Shown piece after piece: positions 52,317-63,251 of a stretch of DNA of 64,000 nucleotides; the stretch's first letter is position 1; every line of letters begins with the position of its first letter. The position numbers were made by a program, and so were the translations under genes. Source of the DNA: Aliamphritea spongicola (GTDB taxonomy: Bacteria; Pseudomonadota; Gammaproteobacteria; Pseudomonadales; Balneatricaceae); contig AP025283.1 in the NCBI GenBank assembly GCA_024347235.1, forward strand, positions 4,464,001-4,528,000, written 5' to 3'. The notes below the pieces were generated by a model. It ran no database searches. It had not been told where the DNA came from and saw only the letters and a list, made by a program, of their open reading frames with translations.

Positions 52317-53547
52317 ATGAGCCAACATACACCTCTGGATAAAAGCAAAATCAAAATTTTGCTGTTAGAGGGCGTCCACCAGTCCGCACTGGATACGCTA
52401 AACGCGCAAGGTTACACCAACATTGAATATCTGACCGGCTCCTTACCGGAAGATGAACTGATTGAACGTATTAAAGATGTACGTTTTATCGGTATCCGTT
52501 CCCGCACCCAGCTTACTGAAAAAGTGTTTGCTGCTGCTGAAAAACTGATCTCCGTCGGCTGCTTCTGTATCGGCACCAACCAGGTGGATCTGAATGCAGC
52601 TATCCAGCGTGGTGTTGCAGTATTCAATGCCCCTTATTCCAACACCCGTTCGGTTGCCGAGCTGGTGATTGCTCAGTCCATCCTGCTGCTTCGCGGCGTA
52701 CCGGAGAAGAGCGCCAAGGCCCACCGGGGTATCTGGCAGAAGTCGGCAAAAACTCGTATGAAATCCGTGGTAAGAAACTTGGTATTGTCGGTTACGGCAG
52801 CATCGGTTCACAGCTGAGTGTGATGGCTGAGTCACTGGGTATGGAAGTATTCTTCTACGACACTGTGACCAAACTGCCACTGGGTAATGCGGTACAGCTA
52901 GGCACCATGAAAGAGCTGCTGAATACCTGTGACATCATTTCCCTGCATGTACCGGAAACCCGTGCCACCAAGAATATGATGGGCCCGGCACAGTTTGCTG
53001 AAATGAAGCACGGTTCGATCTTCATTAACGCGGCCCGCGGCACCGTTGTGGATATCGATGCCCTGTGTGGCGCGTTAAGTGAACAGCGCCTGCTGGGTGC
53101 CGCCATTGACGTATTCCCGGTTGAACCACGTACCAACGATGATGAGTTCATCTCGCCGTTACGTGAATTCGATAACGTGATCCTGACCCCACACGTGGGC
53201 GGCTCCACCATGGAAGCTCAGGAAAATATCGGGTATGAAGTGGCTGAAAAACTGATCAAGTACAGTGATAACGGTACCTCTGTCAGCTCGGTTAACTTCC
53301 CTGAAGTTGCCCTGCCGGAACACCCGGATGTTCACCGCCTGCTGCACATTCACGAGAACAAGCCAGGTGTGCTAACCGCCATCAACGAAGTGTTCTCTGA
53401 GAACAACATCAACGTGAGTGGTCAGTATCTGCAGACTAACGAAAAGTAGGTTACGTTGTAATCGAAGTGGATGCGGACTGTTCAGACATGGCGCTGTACA
53501 AACTGAAGCACGTTCCGGGCACTATCCGCTGCCGCCGGCTGGTATAA
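52317..53547 (+). CDS. serA: D-3-phosphoglycerate dehydrogenase, frameshifted
   Basis: The ATG at 52317 begins MSQHTPLDKSKIKILLLEGVHQSALD. Frame changes near 52745 and 53448 are needed. The fold is clear: GSLPEDELIERIKDVRFIGIRSRTQL, GCFCIGTNQVDLNAA, SVAELVIAQSILLLRGVPEK, the NAD motif GIVGYGSIGSQLSVMAESLG, NAARGTVVDIDAL and the catalytic HVGG in LTPHVGGSTMEAQENIGYEVAEKL. The C-terminal ACT domain (LHIHENKPGVLTAINEVFSENNINVSGQYLQTNEK, VGYVVIEVD) senses serine. It makes 3-phosphohydroxypyruvate for serine synthesis. A terminator follows. Confidence 0.95.
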
Positions 53548-53576
53548 TTTAGCTGCGCCAAACGGCCCGTTTCAAA

Positions 53577-53606
53577 CAAAAAAGCACTGCTCAGGCGGTG
53601 CTTTTT
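53577..53606 (+). terminator. Terminator of serA
   Basis: AAAAAAGCACTGC and GCGGTGCTTTTT pair across TCAG with one G-T wobble, about 30 bases after the serA stop. Confidence 0.85.
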
Positions 53607-53905
53607 ATGCCCGCCGATAACAGCCACCCGCTTTATGCACAGACCATGAAGCACAACAAAAACCCAACCTGGTTAGCCTGACTACCCAAGTTGACAGATC
53701 CATTTTCCTGCTCCTGTTTTTCACAGTAAACAGGCCTAAAAGCCCCGTCACTCCTGCCGATAAACCAATTAATGTTTAATTAATGTGCAGTTTTTATTTT
53801 CTCGCGACTGTATATAGATTATCCTATGAGTCAGACAAAAACGTGCTGCATATTGGATTTGCCGGCACAGTAAGACGATCAAGAATCGATGGAGTGATAG
53901 GTAGG
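53607..53905. other. Intergenic upstream of the second CxxC protein
   Basis: About 300 bases have no coding frame. They include CCAATTAATG at 53765-53774, the 10-mer also found upstream of the paralogous gene at 21040. Confidence 0.5.
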
Positions 53906-54127
53906 ATGGAAAACAAGCGATTATGCAGTGACTGCTTCATACTGGTACGTCGCCAACTGGTTACATTGCACGAGAATCTGGTTGAAAGAAACCACGTGTT
54001 CAATGACACCATTTACGAATGCCAGGCCTGTAAGCATCTGATCCGGCTTTCACATGTACCGCATCAGTGGAGTGTGATGGAGCCTGTTGAAGAAGAAGTC
54101 CATCAAGACGATGCAAAGACCGCCTGA
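53906..54127 (+). CDS. Small CxxC/CxxC protein with VPHQW motif (copy 2)
   Basis: This is 73 residues from the ATG at 53906 (GATAGGTAGG upstream); an upstream in-frame start would add 41 residues without ribosome-binding support. The pattern is RLCSDCFILV, TLHENLVERNHVFNDTIY, ECQACKHLIRL, HVPHQWSVM, closely paralleling the protein at 21040. Two CxxC pairs suggest one zinc site. The acidic tail (EPVEEEVHQDDAKTA) differs from copy 1. The function is unknown, but the pair may form a regulatory family. A terminator follows immediately. Confidence 0.65.
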   Translation: MENKRLCSDCFILVRRQLVTLHENLVERNHVFNDTIYECQACKHLIRLSHVPHQWSVMEPVEEEVHQDDAKTA

Positions 54128-54138
54128 TCACTGAAATT

Positions 54139-54162
54139 CAGCCTGCCCCGCAGGCTGTTTTT
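54139..54162 (+). terminator. Terminator of the second CxxC protein
   Basis: CAGCCTGC and GCAGGCTG pair across CCC and are followed by TTTTT, 12 bases after the stop. Confidence 0.88.
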
Positions 54163-54487
54163 ATCCGCTGATTTAATCGGCAGTGCCTCTTACGCCCTGC
54201 AATAAAGCTCCCCCACCGTTCTTCATCCCGTACATAAAACACACAAAAACGGCCAGCAACGATGACTGGCCGTTCAGCTGTATGCACCCAGAGTATCTGC
54301 ACAGCTTTATCCACAGATATTCTGTATAACTTTAGGCTTGGGTGTGATTATTCAAGATACATCAAGCGTTTACGACCCTGCAGCCTTTCCCGGCCAGACC
54401 TGTGCGTCACCTTTATGCGTATCATATACAGCAGGTACTCAGCCACAGGCACAGGTTAAGCGCATCCCGCACGTCCGGCCTGATGGC
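54163..54487. other. Intergenic with terminators
   Basis: About 325 bases separate the converging CxxC gene and the GAF-LuxR gene. ACGGCCAG (54249-54256) and CTGGCCGT (54266-54273) form a hairpin with a T-run on the minus strand, a likely terminator for transcription from the right. No coding frame is evident. Confidence 0.55.
54247..54273 (-). terminator. Minus-strand terminator
   Basis: On the minus strand ACGGCCAG and CTGGCCGT pair across a nine-base loop and are followed by TTTTTG. It is the first hairpin downstream of the GAF-LuxR gene. Confidence 0.6.
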
Positions 54488-55436
54488 TTATTCGCTGGCA
54501 GCTAACAGGAATTGCTTGAGGGTAACACTCGAGCGGGCAAGCCCCAGCTTTTCACGGATGTTCCGGCGGTGAAAATCTATGGTGCTTTTTCAAGGTGCAT
54601 GCGCCGGGCGATTGCCTTGCTGGATAAGCCATGACCTATCGCCACCGCCACTTGCCGTTCGGTGGGGGTTAAGCGCGCCAAAGAAGAGTTCTTCGGGTGA
54701 CGCACCGCGCCCAGTTGCTCACGGATACCGTTCAGATAATCCAGTTGCTCTGCACTTAAGCCACTGCTTTCCAGCTTACGTAACCAGGGCTGAAGCAGGT
54801 GCTCGATGCTGGCATATATTTCTGTTTCCAGTGCCTGTTTGTCCTGTTCCCGCTGGTTGAGTAATACCCGCATGGCAGTATTAATTTCTTCCAGATCATT
54901 CGCCCGTGCCCGTACTTCAAAGCGCTGTTGCTGTAAGGCCTGCTCCAGCACCTTTTGCTCAGAACGCTGCTGTTGTTGCTGATACAGGAACTTAAGGTCG
55001 CCATTAACCAGCGCCTGAAATTCTTCCATCAGCCCTGAGTATTGCCGGGCTTGCAGGTTATGCCGAACATCCAGCACACACAGGGTGCCAAAGGGTTCGC
55101 CGTCGGGCCAGTTGAGGGGTAACCCAAATAGAAGGACAGCCCCAGCACCATGTCCGGATTGTCTTTCCATTCAGTGTCGAGGCTGGCGTCAGTCACCAGC
55201 AGAGGTTCGCGGGTGTCGATTACCCGGTCGCAGTAAAGGCCACAGTTACGCGGGCTTTCTTCGTGGGCACGGTAGGGGTTACCGGCGGTGTCACTGCTTA
55301 CCAGCATTTCTATATCCCGGGGTTTGATCCGGGTAATCAGGGCAGCGGGGGTATCGGTGATACGGCCCATCAAATCCACCAGACGCTGCCAGCGGGCCAG
55401 CATCGGTGCGGGAATTTCAGGTTTGACCTGCGACAT
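54488..55436 (-). CDS. GAF-domain LuxR-family regulator, frameshifted
   Basis: Frame changes near 55120 and 54595 join a start MSQVKPEIPAPMLARWQRLVDLMG to a full product of about 315 residues. Residues about 10-150 form a GAF domain (RITDTPAALITRIKPRDIEMLVSS, YCDRVIDTREPLLVTDASLDTEW, PFGTLCVLDVR). A Gln-rich coiled coil follows (QQQQQRSEQKVLEQALQQQRF). The C-terminal LuxR helix-turn-helix reads LTPTERQVAVAIGHGLSSKAIARRMHLEKSTIDFHRRNIREKLG. It likely senses a small molecule or redox state. Its neighbours give no clear target. Confidence 0.82.
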
Positions 55437-55530
55437 TACAAAAACCTCTGCTGTTATTTTTATAGGTTTTTATAGCGTGCTGAAGCGGCACGGCTGCTTA
55501 CATACTACTAAGCAATCCCGTATTTAGAAA

Positions 55531-55553
55531 GAAGCCCGGTTAAACCGGGCTTC
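55531..55553 (-). terminator. Terminator after the aldo-keto reductase gene
   Basis: GAAGCCCGG and CCGGGCTTC pair across TTAAA; a T-rich tail follows on the minus strand. It lies about 33 bases beyond the stop. Confidence 0.75.
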
Positions 55554-55585
55554 AGAAGATCGTCACAAAAGCTGTTTGCTGCCAC

Positions 55586-56622
55586 TTACGGGCAAGGGTT
55601 GGAATGCAGCTTGCCAAGCGCTTCCAGTTGCTCTGAAAGCTCTGCAGACAGGCGCATATCAAAGGCATCGATATTCGCTTCAAGCTGTGGCATTTGCGTG
55701 GCACCGACAATGGTACTGGCAACAAAGTCACGGCTGTCTACATAGGCCAGCGCCATTTGTGCCGGGTCCCAGCCATGTTGCCGGGCCAGGTTCACGTAGT
55801 CCCGGGTAGCTGAAATACCTGCCGGCTGAATGTAACGGCCAAACTGTTTATAGAGGGTCAGGCGGGCACCTTCCGGCCACTGTTCATCCAGATATTTACC
55901 GGACAGTACACCGAACCCCAGCGGCGAGTACGGCAGCATCGGCACGTTTTCCCGCAGCAGCACTTCCGTCAGCCCTACTTCATCGGAGCGGTTCAGCAGG
56001 CTGTATGGGTTCTGCACACTGACCACCTTCGGCAGGCCGAGTATTTCAGCGTACTTCACAAAGCTCATGACGCCCCACGGGGTTTCATTCGAGAGGCCGA
56101 TGTAACGCACCTTGCCTTCATCCACCAGCGCTTTCAGCACTTTCAGGGTGTCCAGCATGGCGGTGCCGTCGTGCTGCGGTGCATGGGTATAGTTGAGCTG
56201 GCCAAAAAGTTGGTGGCTCTGTCGGGCCAGTGCAGCTGATACAGGTCGATATAGTCGGTCTGTAAACGTTCCAGGCTGCCTTCAATGGCCGCACGGATAT
56301 TAGCTTCGTCGAAGTGGATATCCGGGCGCATAAAGCGGGTCATTTCCGCCGGGCCGGCTACCTTAGTGGCCAGTATCACCTTGTCCCGGTTACCCCGTTG
56401 CTGCATCCAGCGGCCGATGATGGCTTCGGTCTGCCCCTGCAGACTTTCATTCACCGGCGCTGGGTAGATTTCGGCGGTATCAACAAAGTTAACGCCACGC
56501 TCAAAGGCATAATCCAGTTGGGCGAAGGCTTCTGCTTCGGTGTTGTCCTGTGAGTATGTCATGGTACCCAGACATACCCGGCTGACGTTCAGATCACTGT
56601 CACCCAACAGGTTATAGCGCAT
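55586..56622 (-). CDS. tas: Aldo-keto reductase, Tas family, frameshifted
   Basis: The start MRYNLLGDSDLNVSRVCLGTMTYS is followed by FAQLDYAFERGVNFVDTAEIYPAP (catalytic Asp and Tyr), VILATKVAGPA, LERLQTDYIDLYQLHWPDR (His), and VRYIGLSNETPWGVM after a frame change near 56190. The NADPH site reads DFVASTIVGATQMPQLEANIDAF. Length is about 345 residues, matching Tas-type reductases. The physiological substrate is unknown. It is upstream of the GAF-LuxR gene on the same strand. Confidence 0.9.
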
Positions 56623-56649
56623 GGCGTTTCCTCTTTGTTACGGCTGCGG

Positions 56650-57881
56650 TTATACCGGCAGCAGACGCACGAAATATGATTTCAGGTAATCGGTTTCCGG
56701 AATCGCTGGATGTACCGGGTGGTCACCGCCCTGATGGCCCTGATCAAAGATCTGTGCCTGGCGGTCCAGCGCACGGCTTTCTGAACGGATCATGTCCACC
56801 AGACGGTCACGCTGCAGGTGCATAGAGCAGGATGCTGACACCAGAATACCGTTCTTGGCCACCAGACGCATCGCCAGCTGGTTCATGCGGCGGTATGCCT
56901 GTTCACCGTTGCGAATGTCCTTACGCTTCTGGATAAACGCTGGCGGATCAAGGATCACCACGTCAAACTTCTCGCCTTCTTCCAGCAGCATCTTACAGCC
57001 GTCGAATGCATCGCCCTGCATGGTGGTAAAGCGGTCTGCCGCTTCGTTGATGCGGGCGTTTTCTTCGGCAACATCCAGTGCGAACTCAGAGGCATCCAGA
57101 CAGGTTACATGGTCGGCACCGGCAGCCAGTGCCTGTACACCCCAGCCACCCACGTAGCTGAACAGGTCGAGTACTTTTTACCGGCTACGTGCTGTTGCAT
57201 ACGGGCGCGGTTCAGGCGGTGGTCGTAGAACCAGCCGGTCTTCTGGCCAGCCATTACCGGTGCCACCAGCGGTACGCCGTTTTCCATCAGCGGTGCCATT
57301 TCCGGTACTTCGCCGTAAACGGTTTCCACGTAGCTTTCCAGGCCTTCCATGTCGCGCATCTTACCGTCGTTGCGGAACAGAATGCCCTGCGGCTTGAAGA
57401 CTTTCAGCAGTGCGGCGAGAATTTCATCTTTCAGTGCTTCCATACCGGCAGTGGAGATCTGCACCACGAAAATATCGTAGTAGCGATCGATCACTAACCC
57501 GGAAAGGCCGTCACTGTCGCCAAACACCAGCCGGTAACACGGCTGATCGAAGCAGGCTTCACGCAGCGAAAGCGCAACCTTTAAGCGGTGCACCAGCAGC
57601 GACTGATCCATGGTCTGTTTCACAGAACGGCTGATCAGCCGGGCGCAAATCAGGGTATTCGGGTTTACATAGGCCACACCCAGCGCTTTGCCGTTGGCGG
57701 TTTCCACCACGACCTGTTCACCGGCAGCGAACTGTTTCAGCGGCGTTGCCTTGGTATTTACCTCGTTGCTGTAGATCCAGACATGGCCACCGCGCAGACG
57801 TTTATCTGCGCCACTGTTTAATCGTAATACTTGCAAAATTTTTCCACTCTCAGATAACAGCAACCGGGGATTTCCGGCCAC
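56650..57881 (-). CDS. rlmI: 23S rRNA (cytosine-1962-C5) methyltransferase, frameshifted
   Basis: One frame change near 57177, in a T-run, splits the protein at VAGKKVLDLFSYVGGWGVQALAAG, which is the SAM-binding motif. The N-terminal PUA-like domain is LRLNSGADKRLRGGHVWIYSNEV, and the catalytic region is VILDPPAFIQKRKDIRNGEQAYRRMNQLAMRLV with NGILVSASCSMHL. Joined length is about 410 residues. It methylates C1962 of 23S rRNA. The next gene on this strand is tas, 28 bases after the stop. Confidence 0.92.
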
Positions 57882-57910
57882 CTGTCACGGTATAGGCAAT
57901 ACCGTATAAA

Positions 57911-57938
57911 CAACAAAGCCCCGCCGTCAGGCGAGGCT
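57911..57938 (-). terminator. Terminator of gcvH
   Basis: On the minus strand AGCCTCGCC and GGCGGGGCT pair with one wobble across TGAC and are followed by a T-rich tail, 20 bases after the gcvH stop. Confidence 0.7.
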
Positions 57939-57957
57939 CAGAATTGCGCGGTCTGAT

Positions 57958-58350
57958 TTATTCTTCAGATTCACACAGTTCAGCGTAGGCTTCTGCGTCC
58001 AGCAGGCCGTCCAGCTCTTCTTCAGAGCTGACGCGCAGCTGGAAGAACCAACCGTCACCGTAAGGGTCGCTGTTCACCTGCTCAGGCTCATCTTCCAGGC
58101 CTTCGTTAACAGCAATCACTTCACCGGACAGCGGAGCGTAAATATCAGATGCAGCCTTAACAGACTCAACCACACCCATGTCATCGCCAATGGCAAACTC
58201 TGAACCTACTTCAGGCAGCTCCACAAATACCACATCACCCAGCAGCTCCTGCGCGTGATCGGTAACACCGATAGTGACCACCCCGTCGCCCTCATGGCGA
58301 ATCCACTCGTGGCTGGACACATACTTTAATTCGCTAGGGATATCACTCAT
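57958..58350 (-). CDS. gcvH: Glycine cleavage system H protein
   Basis: This is an intact 130-residue lipoyl carrier. [40 protein letters not shown] is followed by [18 protein letters not shown], where Lys65 is lipoylated, and [21 protein letters not shown]. It shuttles the aminomethyl group between GcvP, GcvT and GcvL. It follows ubiI on the same strand as in the E. coli ubiH-ubiI-gcvTHP region, but gcvT and gcvP are absent on either side. Confidence 0.96.
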   Translation of the reverse strand: MSDIPSELKYVSSHEWIRHEGDGVVTIGVTDHAQELLGDVVFVELPEVGSEFAIGDDMGVVESVKAASDIYAPLSGEVIAVNEGLEDEPEQVNSDPYGDGWFFQLRVSSEEELDGLLDAEAYAELCESEE

Positions 58351-58653
58351 TTCTCTGTTCCTAAATGAAAGTTAAAAACCGGCCCTTTCCGACACTGAAA
58401 AGGCACCACAACTTCAAACGCTGTATACACTTAATTGCTGATATCTGACTGCATACACAGCCGGACATCATTTATTTCTAGACCATCTTTATAACGATGG
58501 CCAGTTGTCTCCCATCAGACCAGTGACAGGATAAATAATTCGCACCCCAGTGCTCTTGTCTCAGATCATTGCAGACTATATTTATGCACTGTTTCAAACG
58601 CGGCCATTCTACCTTTACTGCCCGCCAGATAACATAACTGTCTGATGAAGAAA
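58351..58653. other. Intergenic upstream of gcvH
   Basis: About 300 AT-rich bases. CCATC/GATGG (58483-58500) is a weak hairpin. I searched for the two-aptamer glycine riboswitch core and did not find it. The region presumably holds the gcvH promoter. Confidence 0.5.
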
Positions 58654-59944
58654 TCAGCTGCGCCGGGCAAACCGTGGCAAATTACCGCTCAGGCCCATGG
58701 CTTGCTGAACAATATGGTTCTTCACCATCGGTGTGCGGTTCATCAGACTCATGCCAACGTTCCTCAGCAAACGCGGTACAGGAGCCTCGGTGGCAAACAG
58801 CCGCTTAAAGCCTTCCATTGAGGCAGCCATTTTGAGGTTCTCCCCTGACGCTGGCGCTGATAGCGGTGCAGGACATAATCGCTCTGCCAGCTTTCACCGT
58901 TAGCACGGGCATCCAGAATCACTTCTGCCAGTACGGCTGCATCCAGTAATCCGAGGTTAACCCCTGCCCGGCCAGTGGATGTATGGTATGCGCCGCATCG
59001 CCAATCGCCGCAAACCCGGCCTGCACATAGCGGCTGGCGTGGCGCTGACGTAACGGTACAGACATGCGCGGCTGTGGCGCTGATACTTTACCTAACCGGC
59101 CTTCAATTGCCCGCTCAAGGGCCTGGCAGAAGGCGTCATCATCCAGTTCCATCAGTGCCTTGGCATGATCCGGTGAGGTGGACCAGACAATGGAACCGTG
59201 CTGATCGTCTGACCCGGAGACCGGCAGAAACGCCAGCGGGCCGTCGTCGGTAAACCGCTGCCAGCAGGTATGCTGGTGCCCTTCGGCAATGTGTACGGTG
59301 GTTACAATGGCGTGGTGGCCGTAATCCCATTCCCACATTGGCAGATCCGCCAGACGGCGAGTGTTAGACATAGCACCGTCGGCGGCAATCACCAATCGAG
59401 CCTTCAGGGAAGAGCCATCATCAAACGTCAGGGTACGGGATGGGTCCAGGCTTTCAGCATCACATTCAGCATCACATTCAGACAGGCCGGTTAAGCGGCT
59501 GCCGGATTGCCATTCGATGGCCGGAATGTTCAGGCTGGCCTGATACAGCGCCGCCAGGGTGACCCGGTTTTCCACAATATGGCCCAGACAGCTTTCCTGT
59601 AGCTCATGGCAGTTAAACTGAATGTTGCCGCTGCCTTCACCGTCCCAGACGTCCATACGGGTATAAGGCGTGACCCGCATAGTCTGCATTAACGGCCAGG
59701 CCGATGCATGGCTCAGAATTTGCTGCGAGGCAATGGTTAATGCACTGACCCGGTTATCAAAATCGTTATTGCGCTGTTGCTGCTCGGCATCGATCAGGCT
59801 TTGCCGGTCGCTGTCCCGGGCTTCAATCACTCTTACACGCAGGCCGCTGTCTGCCAGCAGGCATGCCAGTGTCATGCCTACCATGCCGGCACCGACAATG
59901 GCGATATCTACCTGTTCTGTATGCTCTTGCTGATGTTCGCTCAC
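58654..59944 (-). CDS. ubiI: Ubiquinone hydroxylase UbiI, frameshifted
   Basis: The GTG start at 59944 (SEHQQEHTEQVDIAIVGAGMVGMTLACLLADSG) has AGAGG six bases upstream. FAD-monooxygenase marks are the GAGMVG motif, DNRVSALTIASQQIL, VENRVTLAALY, VIAADGAMSNTRRLA and FAAIGDAAHTIHPLAGQGVNLGLLD, the last crossing a frame change near 58940; another lies near 58840. The end, GLSGNLPRFARRS, stops at 58654. It hydroxylates C5 of the quinone ring. Gene order ygfB-pepP-ubiH-ubiI supports UbiI over other Ubi hydroxylases. It starts 9 bases after the ubiH stop. Confidence 0.9.
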
Positions 59945-59953
59945 AAAAGGCCT

Positions 59954-61235
59954 CTATGCTTTATCTGCTACAGAAGATGCTGTCGGCTGTGCCTGTAAAT
60001 CCGGCGCGGCGATATCCAGCCCCATCGCACTGCGGGCGAATACCGTTTTCAGTAACGGGCAGGTGTCCATTATCTGTAAACCGGCGCTGCGGCCCAGTGC
60101 CAGTAATGGCTGGCTATTGGAAAACAGCTTCATGGTCTGATCGCTGAAGCCAACGGTTTTCTGCTGATCGCCCCGTACCTGTTCCTGAAATGCCTGCAGG
60201 TCTGCCAGTTGCCCCAGCGCTTTACCCCGCTGCTTGGTCTGGATGATGTATTCTGCCAACCGAACCGCACCCCGTAAGGCCAGGTTATAGCCCTGCCCTG
60301 CAATCGGGTGTAAGGCGTGTGCGGCATTCCCCAGCAGTACCAGACCGCTGCGTACCTGTTCTTCCGCAAAGGTCAGCTTAAGGGGTAATGATGCCGCTCA
60401 CCTACCCGCTGGAAGTATCCCAGCCGGTAGCCAAAGGTGTCATGCAGGCGGGCCATGAAGTCTTCATCACTCAGGGCCAGTGTTTCATCCAGCTGCTCGG
60501 AAGGCACCGTCCAGACTAACGCCACCCGGGGTTCACCGTTCTGATCTTCCAGTGGTAACAGTGCCATCGGGCCGTTACGGGTGAAACGCTCATAAGCCAT
60601 GCCGTTATGGGGCTGGCCCGGTGTCAGGTTAGTCACAATGGCGTGCTGTTCGTAGTCCTGCTGCTGATAGCCAATGCCCATTTTCTGACGTAGCGGCGAG
60701 CGGCCACCATCAACCATGACCACCAGCTCAGCGGTCAGCTGAGAGGTTTCACCGTCATGTTCCAGCTGCAGCTGCATGTTTTCTGCCGCCGGCTGAATTT
60801 CCGTCACGGTCGCCGGGCAGATAAATTCGATATTCGCGGCATCTTCTGCCTGAAGGCGGGCCAGTAATACCTGCCCCAGCCAGCGGTTTTCCACTACGTA
60901 TCCCAGCGCCGGCACGTTTTCATCTTTGGCGTGCAAGCGGGTCATGCCAAAGCGGCCCTGATCCGAAACGTGAATATCGCTGATCGCCGCCAGGTGAGTC
61001 TGCAGGGTATCCCACAGCCCCATACGTTCATAAATCACCCGGCTGCCGTAGGCCAGCGCCGTGGAGCGGGCATCGTAACTTGGTTGATAACCGTCAACGG
61101 CCGATTCAGGTAAGGCATGGGCCTCGATGATGGCGATTTTCAGATCCAGCGTCTGGCTGGCCTGGATCAGGACGCCGCCAGACTGGCACCAACCATGCCG
61201 CCACCGACGATGACAATGTCGTAGTGGCTGTTCAT
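59954..61235 (-). CDS. ubiH: 2-octaprenyl-6-methoxyphenol hydroxylase UbiH, frameshifted
   Basis: The ATG at 61235 shares one base with the pepP stop (TGATG). MNSHYDIVIVGGGMVGASLA is the FAD motif. Frame changes near 61170 and 60390 are needed. YDARSTALAYGSRVIYERMGLW, VENRWLGQVLLARLQ, VMVDGGRSPLRQKMG and LLGNAAHALHPIAGQGYNLALRGAVRLAE are the UbiH/F group marks. Length is about 427 residues. It acts at C4 of the quinone ring with FAD and NADPH. Confidence 0.92.
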
Positions 61236-62565
61236 CAGTTATCTGCCTGTGTTGCCATCAGGGTTTCGATGTCATCCACCAGCTTAGGCACACCGGCGGA
61301 CAGTACTTCACAACCCTCTTCAGTTACCACCACATCGTCTTCAATACGGATGCCGATACCCCGCCAGCGGGCTTCGACGTCGGTATTATCCGGTGCAATA
61401 TATAGCCCCGGCTCTACCGTCATCACCATGCCCGGCCGAAGTGGTCGCCATTCACCGGCCAGCTTGTAGTCGCCCACGTCATGTACATCCATCCCCAGCC
61501 AGTGGCCAAGGCGGTGCATATAAAATTCCCGGTAGGCTTCAGTTTTAATTAATTCGTCCCGCTCGCCTTTGAGGATACCCAGCTCAATCAGCCCATCCAC
61601 CAGAATCTCAACTGAGAGGTCATGCGGGTCCTGCCAGAGTACGCCGGGCTTAATCATATCGATGCAGGCAAGCTGTGCTTTGAGTACCAGTTCGTACAGG
61701 GCTTTCTGTTCCGGGCTGAAACGGCCGGATACAGGGAAGGTTCGCGTAATGTCGCTGGCGTAATAGTCCAGCTCTGCACCGGCATCGATCAGTACCAGAT
61801 CACCGTCTTTCAGCACTTCGCTGTTTTCAACATAGTGCAGTACACAGGCATTCTCGCCACCGCCAACAATGGCCGGGTATGCCGGCTGTCGGCAGCCGTT
61901 CATAGCAAAGTGGAAGTTCAGCCGGGCTTCCAGTTGGTATTCGGTGACACCAGGCTGGCAGTGCTGCATGGCCTTGGCGTGTGCCACTGCGGAGATCCGG
62001 CCTGCTTCACGCATAACGGCAATCTCATTGTCCGATTTGAACAGGCGCATTTCATGTAACAGACCATCCAGCTGCTGAGTACCGGTTGGCACCTGTTTAC
62101 CCTGACGCTTCGCCATTTTCAGGCTGTCGCGCCATTGCCGGATTTGCGCTTCCAGTGCGGTTTTATCCGCCGCGTAATAAATCTGATCCCGCCCCAGCAT
62201 CAGTTCCGGTAATTGCTGATCCAGTTCTTCATTGGCAAAGGCTTGATCGACACCCAGCTCAGCCACAGCCCGCTCCGGCCCCAGACGATAACCGTGCCAG
62301 ATCTCCATGGTTTTATCCCGCTCTCTGCAGAACAGAATGCTTTGCGGATCGTCACCCGGCAGCAATACCAGCAATGCATCCGGCTCATCGAATCCGGTCA
62401 GGTAATAAAATCACTGTCCTGCCGGAAGGGATATTCAACGTCGGAGTTACGGGGTTGCATGGTGGCTGCCGGTACCAGTGCAATCGCGCCGGCAGGCAGG
62501 CTGTTCAGTAAACGCTGACGGCGTTCATTAAACTCATTCAGAGGTATAGAGGTCATACGGGTCAT
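61235..62565 (-). CDS. pepP: Xaa-Pro aminopeptidase P, frameshifted
   Basis: The ATG at 62565 reads MTRMTSIPLNEFNERRQRLLNSLPAGAIALVPAA; one frame change near 62400 joins DSDFYYLTGFDEPDALLVLLPG. Metal ligands of the pita-bread fold are visible: DAGAELDYYASDITRTFP (two Asp), RLGHWLGMDVHDVGD (His), TVEPGLYI (Glu) and GIGIRIEDDVVVTE (Glu). Length is about 443 residues. It removes N-terminal residues preceding proline. It is in operon with ygfB, ubiH and ubiI. Confidence 0.94.
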
Positions 62566-62648
62566 GGTTCGCCTCGGCAGTCATCAGTATGCTGATTATC
62601 CGGCATCAGCAACCGTCTGAATAGCCGGTTGCCCTTAAATTCCCTGGT

Positions 62649-63251
62649 TCAGTGCAGTACCGGCTGATCCGGGTCAGTGTCATCAGTGTTTTCCACCGGG
62701 TGGGATTCACTGAAAAACATCAGTGTCGCCATACGGACGTATTCCTGCAGTTCCATCAGGCCGTTTTCGTTTTCTTCTTCATCTTCGTCCTGATCCAGCT
62801 CAACCCAAGAGATCTGTTCCAGATCACGCAACGCTTCCAGCTGGTCATCGGTCAGGCTGCTGTCAGTATGTGCACCGTTCAGGCCAAAACCCACCAGAAA
62901 GCCCTGACACCAGCTGCCCAGTGCCGTTACCCGCTCATTCAGTGACAGGTCATCGTCCGGCAGTAGCAGGCGGAAGGTAAAATCAGGGTTCTTCATCTGG
63001 CTGAGCACGCCTTCGTACAGATCAACCAGTGCAATACGGGAGCTTTCATGTTTCAGACTGCTGACATCCATCATTTCCATGGCCGCAAACATCCAGCGCT
63101 CCTGAGTAAAATCAGCGCCGGCGGTCAGATATCCGCACAGCAAACCATGCACTTCTGCAGCAGATACTGACATGCTGTCTTCGGCCACCAGCACATCGGC
63201 AATTTCATAATATTCAGGGATAAAATCTTCAGGAGAATTTTCGACGCTCAT
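62649..63251 (-). CDS. ygfB: YgfB/YecA-family protein (UPF0149)
   Basis: This is an intact 200-residue acidic protein. Marks are DSMSVSAAEVHGLLCGYLTAG, LNERVTALGSWCQGFLVGFG and LMELQEYVRMATLMFFSE. YgfB is a soluble regulator in gammaproteobacteria. Gene order ygfB-pepP-ubiH-ubiI is conserved. It diverges from the coiled-coil and zapA genes on the right. Confidence 0.93.
   Translation of the reverse strand: MSVENSPEDFIPEYYEIADVLVAEDSMSVSAAEVHGLLCGYLTAGADFTQERWMFAAMEMMDVSSLKHESSRIALVDLYEGVLSQMKNPDFTFRLLLPDDDLSLNERVTALGSWCQGFLVGFGLNGAHTDSSLTDDQLEALRDLEQISWVELDQDEDEEENENGLMELQEYVRMATLMFFSESHPVENTDDTDPDQPVLH

Noticed and set aside
54307..54315. Perfect DnaA-box TTATCCACA, perhaps an origin
   Set aside because: Isolated nonamers occur by chance (another near 3368-3376); no cluster, AT-rich unwinding region or dnaA gene is nearby.
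58351..58653. Possible glycine riboswitch before gcvH
   Set aside because: The conserved paired aptamer core was not found on the minus strand; only weak hairpins are present.
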